From NCBI GenBank assembly GCA_021160865.1, contig JAGHBS010000005.1, positions 1 to 13,570 of the forward strand: a DNA stretch of 13,570 nt. Direction: 5' to 3'. The DNA is from Planctomycetota bacterium (GTDB lineage Bacteria; Planctomycetota; Phycisphaerae; SM23-33). Positions within the stretch are counted from its first letter, which is position 1. Each line of letters starts with the position of its first letter. Shown piece by piece: positions 6,536 through 13,570 of this stretch. Below the pieces are notes generated by a model. It did not search any database and was not told the origin of the DNA. It saw only the letters and a list, made by a program, of their open reading frames with translations. Position numbers and translations under genes: made by a program.

Positions 6536-9500
6536 ATGGCTCGAAGGAAGAAACGACTTAATAAGAAGGTAGCAGTCCTTTTGGCGTTGATTATCGGAGT
6601 ATTTCTGATAGTTGGAATTGGTCTCTGGATTATTCATCAACCCAAGGACCCAAAGATATACGCAGAGCGAGCAGCCAATTTTGTCAAAGAAGGTGATTAC
6701 CGTTCTGCAGTGCGTGATTATAGTATCGCTGTCAATGCAGCGGCTGATGTCGATAAGCCAAAGTATCTTGTAAAGTTAGCTGATACTTTATTAGAGTGGC
6801 ATCAGAAGGATAAATCCCTTACTGCTTCAACGAGAGCGAGGTTATTTTACACCGCACGCGATAAACTACTCGAAGCACTACGATATAATCCGAAGTATCT
6901 CGATGCCCAGCGTCGGCTTACGCAAATCGAATTCACTATAGGATATGCACAGGGAGATATGGAGCGTTGTATCCGGGCAGCTGATGATTTATTGAAACTC
7001 GATCCCAATGATGAGGAAACCCTTTATAGACGCGCATTAGCAAAGGCACAATTGGCAAAAACAAGGGAGGTTTATCTTACCCCGGCATTTGAAGATTTCA
7101 CCCGCTTAGTCAAGATTGCACCGCAGAAAGACCGCTACTGGTTGGGCTTGATAACCCTTAAAGCCAAGATATTAGAAAATGATCCACGAAAAAATGAGCA
7201 GATTGAACAACTCTATAAAAAGGCGATCAAGGCCAATCCTAACTCAGCAGATATTCGTATCTTTTATGCTCATTTTCTTGAAAGAAACGACCGCAAAGAA
7301 GAAGCTATCAAGCAGCTTCTTCAAGCCACTAAACTCCAACCAAATAGTGCGAAACCATATCTCGAATTAGCAGCATTTTACAATCGGTCTGGCAGGCGTG
7401 AGGATGCTATTGCGGCTTTAGTCAAGGCCAAGAAAGCAGATCCACAGGATTATCGCCCTTATTGGAGATTAGCCCGAGCATATACTGCTTTGAAGCATGC
7501 CGATAAAGCGGAAAAAATCCTACTGGAGGGCATCAAGACTATAAAGGCTAAAAAGAAATCCAAACCCAGCGCTATCGAATCAGCCAGCTACGATATCGGT
7601 ATTACCGTATTGAATCAAGCACTCTGCGATGTTCTGCTGGATAGATTGGAGAAGATTGATTCGAAAAAGGAGCGAAAGAAGATTTTAGATAGAGTAAATA
7701 GCCTGCTTGCGGAGATTAAGGAGATAGCCAAAAAGAGTCGCTTCTCGAAGAAACTCCAGCCTTATATAGATAAGGTTTCAGGTCGCTTGGCATTGGCAAA
7801 TGGCAAGCCAGTTGAGGCAGAGAAACTCTTGCGAAAGGCATATGATTCGTTCGATACATTCGAGCCGAAAACGGCAGAGATACTAATTAACCTTTACAAG
7901 CGACTTGGACAGTTAGGGGAAGCACAGGAAATTTTATCTCGTTTTGTCCTCTTGACGAAGAATAATCCTACTGCAACATTGGCTTTGGCCAAACTTTATA
8001 TAAGTTCTCGCGCCTATGATAGGGCGCTTCGCCTCATCCGTCGTGTATTGAGGGAGCAAGAGAGCGATGAGGTTTTATCGTTAAAACTGGGTCTGGAAGC
8101 CATTATGGGCAGACGGAGGCAGATCCCAGCATCCTTGAAAAAGCTCGACCCTGCTGCCACTTCTCTATTCCTACAAGCGGCTCGTCAACTTTGGGCAGGA
8201 GGTGCTCGTACATCAGCCATTCGTTTAGTACAGGATGTTCTAAAACGTGAGCCGAAGAACTTAGCCGCTTTGCTTCAAATACTACAGTGGTACAAAATAC
8301 AGAAAGAGCAAGATAAGGTAAAATCAATACTTGCTTACATTGAACGAACTTACAAAGACAAACCATTTGTTATCCAGCAAGTACATGCTCTTTTATCCGC
8401 TGATCGTAGCAAGTTATTATTAGCACAGTTAGCTTTGGCTAAGAAGGAAACCGATCCTGTCTTACGGGCACTTCGGATTGCAGGGATATACCGTTCCTTT
8501 GGTGATGAAAAGAAGTATCTGGAATACCTATCTAAAGCCGAGAAACAAGACCCGAAGAACCCCACCGTTATACGATGGCGGTTTGAAGATGCCTTGAGGA
8601 AGCAGGATTGGGCAAAGGCAGAGAGGTACGCTGCCCTGGCAGCGGAGATAGATATTGATGGTGTCGGTGGTAAGATGTACAAGGCGAGATTGGCTGCAAT
8701 CCGTGGGAATATAGATGAAGCACTCTCGCTGGCTCGTCAGGCCGTTCAGATATGTCCCCATTTTAGCGAATATCACGCCTTTTTAGGTGATTGCTACTAT
8801 GCCCTGGGGCAAATTGATAAAGCAAAAAGTGAGTATGAAACTGCTCATTCTCAAAGCCCTTCTAATATGTCTGCTTTAAAAGGACTTATCCGTGTCAATG
8901 AAAGACTCGGCAACACAGATGATTATGCGCATTGGGTTACGCTTGCATATAGAATTGCTCCTAAGGATCCAGAGGTTAGGGAGAGGTACATGGTATTGGC
9001 TGAATCGCGAGAGAATCCTGAGAAGGTAATCAGGATGCGAGAGCAGATACGTAAAAGCCAACCCGATAATCTGCCTAATCTTCTACAATTAGCAAGATTA
9101 TATGAGCGGACTGGACGTTTCACTATGGCTGAACAGTTGTATCGGGAGGTTGCCCGACGTTCAAACCAAAGTCCTTGGGCGATGGGTGTATTGGCAGAGT
9201 TTCTATACAGGACGCATCGTGATGTTGAAGCAAGACAGATGTTAGCAAGTTGGGCTGAAAAACGTGCGGCTGATAAAGCAACTGCATATGCTGTATGGGG
9301 GGCGTATCTGGATTTGGCCGGTCATGTCGATCAGGCAGAAGCCGTTTTGAAGAAAGCAATAAAGGTCTCTCCTGCAGATCCTGATAGTTATCTGGCGATG
9401 GCGAAATTCTATGCTCGTCATAAAAAGTGGTCTCAAGCCGCTCATTATCAGAAACGATACCTTACTTTGTCTGGAAAAAATGCTACACGAGCGGCTAAAG

Positions 9501-11005
9501 AAGATCTTGTAGCCTATCTTATAAATGCCAATATGCTTCAGGAGGCTGAAAAGGTAATTAACGAATCGCTTAAAACTGCACCGAATGATATCGGTATGCT
9601 TAATTACAAAGCCATAGTTCGTATAGGCCAGAAGAAGTTCGACGAGGCGATGCAGATACTCAATCGGATACTGACAATTCAGCCTGATTACAAACCTGCT
9701 TTATCAACTCGTGCTGATTTGTATCTAATGATGGGCGAGAAGCATAAAGCTATATCTGATTTAGAAGCGGCTCGACGGGCTGGGGGTTCTATAGCAGTGG
9801 GGATAAAACTTTCCAAACTTTACGATAGTATCGGGGATTTCAGTAATGCCCAAGCTGTTCTCAAGGCTCTCTTAGCAGAGTCGCCCCGATCGCCGATTGT
9901 TTTGAAGGAGCTAATCGACTTGTACTACCGTCATAAACGATGGGTATCATTACAAGATATACTAACCAAGGCTAAGAGTATGTATCCGCAGAATACATAT
10001 TATCTTGTTGCAGAGGCGAATATGTGGCGGCAACGGAATGTGATGAATCGGGCTATTGCCGCTTTGGAAAAGGCTCACAATATAGCGCCTGATAATCACA
10101 ATATCGCTTTAGCCCTGGCAGAAGCATTAGCCATGGTAGGGCAGTACGAGAAAGTGCTGAAAATGGGAACGGATCTTCAAAAGTACAAGGATATTGCCCC
10201 TCAAGCAACCGCATTGATTGCACTTGCCTACGCGAAGAGAAATCACTTCAAGCAGGCTGACGAAATGTTTGAACAAGCAGTAAGGATGTGCCAAGATCCC
10301 CCTCAATTGTTGTTTGTGTACGATAAGGTCAAAATGACGTATTCTTCCCAAGAGGCGATAAAAAAGATTAAACAGTGGTCAAAACTGCTTCCTAAAAAAG
10401 CAGATATATATCATGTGATAGGCAGCACCTTGAGACGAGCAGGCGATTTTACTGCTGCTGAAGAGTACCTTACTGAGGCGATCTCTCTTGCTCAGAATGA
10501 TCGTCTAAAATATATGATAAAGAATGAGTTGGCGCTGGTATATATGTATAGTGGCCAATACAACCAATGCGTGAAGGTGTACAAAGATTTACTGAAAGGA
10601 AACCCTGACAACGCAGTTGTTTTGAATAATCTTGCGTGGATGCTATGTGCATACGAACAGGTAAGAAACCTCGACGAGGCATTGAAGTATGCCCAAAAGG
10701 CAGTCCAGATTAAACCTCATGAGCCTAATTCTCTGGATACGTATGGTTATATATTGTATTTAAAAGGGCGATATGATAAGGCGGCCGATATATTAAAACA
10801 ATCGGTCCGAATACGGGCAAGTTCGACTAACAGATTGCATCTCGGTATGGTGTATGAAAAAATGGGTCGAACTGGAGATGCAATTAAACAGTATCGATTG
10901 GCATGGAAGTTTGTAAAAGACAATCCGAAAGACCCTAATTACAATGAGATACGGAAGGCATTGGAGAGGTTTGAGAAGGCGCTAAGTGAGAGTACTACAC
11001 TATGA
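6536..11005 (+). CDS. Giant membrane-anchored TPR protein (PrsT-like scaffold)
   Basis: A 1489-residue protein with a strongly basic N-terminus (MARRKKRLNKK), one transmembrane segment at about 12-33 and then tetratricopeptide repeats along almost its whole length. Recurring cues are Y/W-x2-A...G...EA...A and the helix-ending L-x-P-x-x pattern, for example in DEALSLARQAVQICPHFSEYHAFLGDCYYALGQ-type units. The C-terminal units from about residue 1360 (LNNLAWMLCAYEQ, then SLDTYGYILYLKGRYDKA) are the classic end of long bacterial TPR arrays. By orientation the array should face the periplasm. PEP-CTERM/exosortase loci often contain a TPR protein called PrsT; this one is clearly larger than usual. 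The start ATG is preceded by GGAAGAGAG. The gene ends in a 4-nt ATGA overlap with the co-polymerase gene, so the two are probably translationally coupled. A scaffold for the export complex is the likely role. Confidence 0.88.
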   Translation: MARRKKRLNKKVAVLLALIIGVFLIVGIGLWIIHQPKDPKIYAERAANFVKEGDYRSAVRDYSIAVNAAADVDKPKYLVKLADTLLEWHQKDKSLTASTRARLFYTARDKLLEALRYNPKYLDAQRRLTQIEFTIGYAQGDMERCIRAADDLLKLDPNDEETLYRRALAKAQLAKTREVYLTPAFEDFTRLVKIAPQKDRYWLGLITLKAKILENDPRKNEQIEQLYKKAIKANPNSADIRIFYAHFLERNDRKEEAIKQLLQATKLQPNSAKPYLELAAFYNRSGRREDAIAALVKAKKADPQDYRPYWRLARAYTALKHADKAEKILLEGIKTIKAKKKSKPSAIESASYDIGITVLNQALCDVLLDRLEKIDSKKERKKILDRVNSLLAEIKEIAKKSRFSKKLQPYIDKVSGRLALANGKPVEAEKLLRKAYDSFDTFEPKTAEILINLYKRLGQLGEAQEILSRFVLLTKNNPTATLALAKLYISSRAYDRALRLIRRVLREQESDEVLSLKLGLEAIMGRRRQIPASLKKLDPAATSLFLQAARQLWAGGARTSAIRLVQDVLKREPKNLAALLQILQWYKIQKEQDKVKSILAYIERTYKDKPFVIQQVHALLSADRSKLLLAQLALAKKETDPVLRALRIAGIYRSFGDEKKYLEYLSKAEKQDPKNPTVIRWRFEDALRKQDWAKAERYAALAAEIDIDGVGGKMYKARLAAIRGNIDEALSLARQAVQICPHFSEYHAFLGDCYYALGQIDKAKSEYETAHSQSPSNMSALKGLIRVNERLGNTDDYAHWVTLAYRIAPKDPEVRERYMVLAESRENPEKVIRMREQIRKSQPDNLPNLLQLARLYERTGRFTMAEQLYREVARRSNQSPWAMGVLAEFLYRTHRDVEARQMLASWAEKRAADKATAYAVWGAYLDLAGHVDQAEAVLKKAIKVSPADPDSYLAMAKFYARHKKWSQAAHYQKRYLTLSGKNATRAAKEDLVAYLINANMLQEAEKVINESLKTAPNDIGMLNYKAIVRIGQKKFDEAMQILNRILTIQPDYKPALSTRADLYLMMGEKHKAISDLEAARRAGGSIAVGIKLSKLYDSIGDFSNAQAVLKALLAESPRSPIVLKELIDLYYRHKRWVSLQDILTKAKSMYPQNTYYLVAEANMWRQRNVMNRAIAALEKAHNIAPDNHNIALALAEALAMVGQYEKVLKMGTDLQKYKDIAPQATALIALAYAKRNHFKQADEMFEQAVRMCQDPPQLLFVYDKVKMTYSSQEAIKKIKQWSKLLPKKADIYHVIGSTLRRAGDFTAAEEYLTEAISLAQNDRLKYMIKNELALVYMYSGQYNQCVKVYKDLLKGNPDNAVVLNNLAWMLCAYEQVRNLDEALKYAQKAVQIKPHEPNSLDTYGYILYLKGRYDKAADILKQSVRIRASSTNRLHLGMVYEKMGRTGDAIKQYRLAWKFVKDNPKDPNYNEIRKALERFEKALSESTTL

Positions 11006-13248
11006 CAATGATACCAACACACGAGCAAACACCACACCCCCTTGGTCCTGTTAGGGCACCGGCTGAAATTATACCGCGAATTCCTTCTGGTGGCCCTGGT
11101 GGAGGGGGAGGACTAACTCCGCGGGATATATGGCGCATCATACGGAAACGCAAGGGCTTGATAATTACAACGTTCCTCGTATGCGTAGCAGTTGTAATTA
11201 CTGGAACGGGGTTATGGTGGTATTTTGCTCCACTTTATACTGCCAAGGCGTACCTGATAGTTTCTCCACCACCGGCTTCGATCCTTCGTCCGGGAGAAAC
11301 AATGTATGGCAGAGATATTATGGAACGGTATCAACAGACCCAAGCAGAACTTATTCAGCATCAGGATGTTTTCATTGATGCAGCCAAGAACGAAAATCTA
11401 CGGAGGACAAAATGGTACCAGAAGCATAAGAAGGATATCATCAAGGAACTTCGCGAGGAGATTAAGTTTAGTGTATTGCCTAATGTAAACCTCATCGAAT
11501 TATCCATGACCGGTTTGAACAGGACTGAATTAGCCGACATTGTAAACGCGGTAGCGGATAGCTGTGTGAGATTTGCCCGGCGCAGTACGCTTGCCAGGCA
11601 CAGGGAAGAGATTGACAAGTTGTCGGCAGCCAGAGATAGGGCACAGCGTAGACTCGAAGCCATTCGACGTGAGATCGCTCGATTGAGAAGTACCAGCAGG
11701 GCTGCCGGCATGCAAGAACGGCGAAATATTGTCACAATTAAGATACAATTGCTTATTCAACAGCTAAGCGAGGCACAAACGAACCTTGCTGAGGCGCAAG
11801 CGGCCTACAATGCTTTTCAGGAAGCGGTAAAGAACAACACCATTGAACAAGACCCTCAAATTGTTCAGGCATTGGAGTTCGATCGGACTCTTATTATGCT
11901 CAAGGCAAAACTCTCGGAACTCGAAACGAATCTGTATAACGCAACGGAAAAGTTTGGCCCGGAGCATCGTACCGTCAAGACCATTGAGGGATTAATAAAA
12001 GCGGTAAAGAAACAGATTGAAGATCGTCGAAAGGAAGTAATCAAAGTTCAAGTATCTTTTCTCAAGCAGATGCGGGAATCTGAGTTAGCTGCTGCCCAGC
12101 AACAAGTGCTCAGATTGCAATCGCTTTTCGAGGAAGCAAAGGCTGAGGCGCGCGATCTGGAAGATACTCTCGGACGACTTGCAGCACTTGAGGAAGATGC
12201 AAAGACGCTCCAAGACCACATTAAAGTAATTGATGCAAGACTCGAGGATTTACAGGTTCTATCAAGTCCTGCAAGGGCAGCAGGTGCCGGTGCAGCGGAA
12301 GAAGCTATTGTCGGACCGGTAAATATCGGTTACCGCGCTGCTGAACCGCTTCCCAATAATCCGTCGCAGCCCAAGTGGAGTATTATGGTACCCTTGGGTA
12401 TTGTGCTTGGTTTAATGCTTGGTTTTGGACTGGCATTTTTGCTGGAGTTGTCTGATACATCCGTGAAAACTCCAAGTGATCTTGCCCGACGCATTGATTT
12501 ACCCTTGCTTGGGATGATTCCCCACGCAGATGACCTGGATGAAGAGATTGAAGATTTCCGTCGAGCCGTTTTGCTTGCACCGCAATCACCGGTTGCAGAA
12601 GCATTTAGACAGGTTCGTACCAATTTACTCTTTAGTGGACCGGCACAGAGACGGCGGAGTATTCTAATTACCTCGCCTGCTCCGGGGGATGGTCGAACGA
12701 CGGTCGTGATGAATTTGGCAGCCTCGGCGGCATTGGCAGGAATGAAGGTACTCGTGGTGGATGCCAACTTCCGAAGACCAGCAATTGGGGATATGTTTCC
12801 CCAGGCTAATCAAGCAGGTCTTTCGTCAGTACTCGTTGGCCAGGCGACCTGGCGCGAAGTTGTCTCTGCGACGGATGTGAGCAATTTGAGTGTTATTACC
12901 TCAGGTCCTCTGCCTCCTAATCCTGCCGAATTGCTTGGCTCCGATGCGATGCGACAATTCATATCTGAAGCCAGTGCCGAGTATGATCAAGTTCTTTTCG
13001 ATGGTTCACCGCTTATGGTGGTTTCCGATGCGGTCATATTGAGTACGCAAGTTGATGGTGTCGTCCTGGTGGTACGTGCGGGTCAAAACAGCGTCGGCAT
13101 CGTTCAGCGATCAGCCGAGAGACTTATCAGAATTGGTGCACATGTATTTGGAATTGTACTCGAGGCGGTTAGGTCTATGGGTGGCGGCTACCTGAGGAAA
13201 AATTACGAAACATTCTATGAATATCAAGAAAAATCCCTGCCAGAATAG
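11002..13248 (+). CDS. Wzz-type chain-length determinant fused to a BY-kinase-like domain (degenerate Walker motifs)
   Basis: Inner-membrane polysaccharide co-polymerase of 748 residues. The order is: Pro/Gly-rich cytoplasmic N-terminus (GGPGGGGG at 30-37), TM1 about 53-74, Wzz periplasmic domain with long coiled coils at about 200-425, the PNNPSQPKW stretch, TM2 about 461-481, then a tyrosine-autokinase (CpsD/Wzc-like) ATPase domain from about 530. The domain keeps AEAFRQVRTNL, a Walker B-like VLFDGSP (Asp667) and a C-terminal cluster of four tyrosines (730, 735, 739, 741). The Walker A region is PGDGRTT with Arg565 in place of the essential Lys, and Walker A' reads VVDANFRRP with Asn589 in place of the second Asp. 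Catalysis may therefore be weak or lost. ATG 11008 is an alternative start. The partner channel is the SLBB lipoprotein at 2927-4468. Confidence 0.92.
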   Translation: MTMIPTHEQTPHPLGPVRAPAEIIPRIPSGGPGGGGGLTPRDIWRIIRKRKGLIITTFLVCVAVVITGTGLWWYFAPLYTAKAYLIVSPPPASILRPGETMYGRDIMERYQQTQAELIQHQDVFIDAAKNENLRRTKWYQKHKKDIIKELREEIKFSVLPNVNLIELSMTGLNRTELADIVNAVADSCVRFARRSTLARHREEIDKLSAARDRAQRRLEAIRREIARLRSTSRAAGMQERRNIVTIKIQLLIQQLSEAQTNLAEAQAAYNAFQEAVKNNTIEQDPQIVQALEFDRTLIMLKAKLSELETNLYNATEKFGPEHRTVKTIEGLIKAVKKQIEDRRKEVIKVQVSFLKQMRESELAAAQQQVLRLQSLFEEAKAEARDLEDTLGRLAALEEDAKTLQDHIKVIDARLEDLQVLSSPARAAGAGAAEEAIVGPVNIGYRAAEPLPNNPSQPKWSIMVPLGIVLGLMLGFGLAFLLELSDTSVKTPSDLARRIDLPLLGMIPHADDLDEEIEDFRRAVLLAPQSPVAEAFRQVRTNLLFSGPAQRRRSILITSPAPGDGRTTVVMNLAASAALAGMKVLVVDANFRRPAIGDMFPQANQAGLSSVLVGQATWREVVSATDVSNLSVITSGPLPPNPAELLGSDAMRQFISEASAEYDQVLFDGSPLMVVSDAVILSTQVDGVVLVVRAGQNSVGIVQRSAERLIRIGAHVFGIVLEAVRSMGGGYLRKNYETFYEYQEKSLPE

Positions 13249-13320
13249 TAGTATAATTTAACGAGAGTGGTTCTTGCTTGCTTGTACCCGATTTGTGGGT
13301 GTGTCTTTATGCAGAGCCAA

Positions 13321-13349
13321 ACAGAGAGGATATCTGATAGGGTCTCTGT
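13321..13349 (+). terminator. Possible terminator hairpin after the export operon
   Basis: ACAGAGA and TCTCTGT form a perfect 7-bp stem with a 15-nt loop, 73 nt after the kinase stop and before tRNA-Thr. A run of five T (13359-13363) follows, but 9 nt after the stem, which is far for a canonical intrinsic terminator. The large loop also weakens it. It is the only candidate for ending the operon before the tRNA genes. Confidence 0.35.
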
Positions 13350-13380
13350 AGGGTAAAATTTTTAGATTGAGATAATAGAT

Positions 13381-13452
13381 GCCAGCGTAGCTCAACGGTA
13401 GAGCACAGCTTTTGTAAAGCTGGGGTTGTGGGTTCGAATCCCTCCGCTGGCT
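13381..13452 (+). tRNA. tRNA-Thr (anticodon TGT)
   Basis: The cloverleaf can be folded directly. The acceptor arms GCCAGCG and CGCTGGC pair perfectly, the D stem is GCTC/GAGC, and the anticodon stem CAGCT/AGCTG encloses the loop TTTGTAA with anticodon TGT at 13413-13415, which reads ACA (Thr). The T loop TTCGAAT is standard, and the discriminator is T at 13452. No CCA is encoded. One oddity is a T-T mismatch (13429 against 13443) in the T stem. Confidence 0.93.
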
Positions 13453-13518
13453 TGTCTGTATGGTCTAATGTGATAACTTGACGAACAATATTAAGTTTTG
13501 ATACTATTAAAATTCTGT

Positions 13519-13570
13519 GGGAGTGTGCCCGAGTGGACAAAGGGAGCAGACTGTAAATCTGCCGGCGTAA
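13519..13570 (+). tRNA. tRNA-Tyr (anticodon GTA), cut by the window end
   Basis: The 5' part of a tyrosine tRNA is visible: acceptor 5' arm GGGAGTG, a D arm with a CCC/GGG stem, and the anticodon stem GCAGA/TCTGC around the loop CTGTAAA with GTA at 13553-13555. The sequence after the stem (CGGCGTAA) begins the long variable arm typical of class II tRNA-Tyr. The 3' half is beyond the window. It lies 66 nt after tRNA-Thr on the same strand. Confidence 0.9.

Noticed and set aside
13284..13302. GTACCC/GGGTGT hairpin as operon terminator
   Set aside because: Only four Watson-Crick pairs plus two wobble pairs, and no T-run after it.
13307..13540. Minus-strand open frame of 77 codons containing GFEPTTPAL
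   Set aside because: This is the well-known artefact translated from the antisense of a tRNA T arm; it overlaps tRNA-Thr and the start of tRNA-Tyr.
1..13570. CRISPR array, insertion sequence or prophage signals
   Set aside because: No regularly spaced repeats, transposase, integrase or phage structural genes are visible anywhere in the window.

Overview
The window looks like a chromosomal segment from a Gram-negative-type bacterium, most likely an uncultured member of the Planctomycetota (Phycisphaerae-like). This placement is an inference. It rests on the gene combination: two Cys-anchored lipoproteins, a Wza-type exporter, an exosortase with a separate EpsI-like partner, a very large membrane-anchored TPR protein and a Wzz/BY-kinase fusion. 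The window has moderate to low G+C and mixes GTG and ATG starts. All protein genes lie on the + strand.

Layout. Positions 3-116 hold what may be the tail of an upstream gene, running into a 10-bp tandem repeat whose units each carry a Shine-Dalgarno-like core. Next come an alpha/beta hydrolase (125-910) and a lipoprotein of unknown family (1031-2608). A 318-bp non-coding gap (2609-2926) follows, with two short perfect inverted repeats and a good sigma70-type promoter (TTGTAA, 17 bp, TATAAT). That promoter probably drives the main operon: SLBB polysaccharide export lipoprotein (2927-4468), exosortase (4587-5567), EpsI-like protein (5564-6475), giant TPR protein (6536-11005) and Wzz/tyrosine-autokinase-like protein (11002-13248). 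Two of the junctions are 4-nt start/stop overlaps. After a short spacer with a hairpin, the window ends with tRNA-Thr(UGU) and the first part of tRNA-Tyr(GUA), an order known from tRNA-tuf operons.

How the genes work together. The SLBB lipoprotein would form the outer-membrane/periplasmic exit channel for an extracellular polysaccharide. The Wzz/BY-kinase protein would be the inner-membrane co-polymerase that controls chain length and docks to the channel. The exosortase and its EpsI-like partner would process or anchor envelope proteins linked to that polymer, and the TPR protein (PrsT-like in context) would be a periplasmic scaffold. No glycosyltransferase, polymerase, flippase or recognisable PEP-CTERM-type substrate is in the window, so those must be encoded elsewhere.

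The most unusual points are a BY-kinase domain whose Walker A lysine is replaced by Arg and whose Walker A' second Asp is replaced by Asn, although its C-terminal tyrosine cluster is kept; a roughly 140-residue low-complexity insert inside the first SLBB domain of the exporter; and a probably near-leaderless lipoprotein mRNA. I see the expected parts of a known type of system (exosortase-linked exopolysaccharide export) with local oddities. I do not see convincing evidence of an entirely new system.
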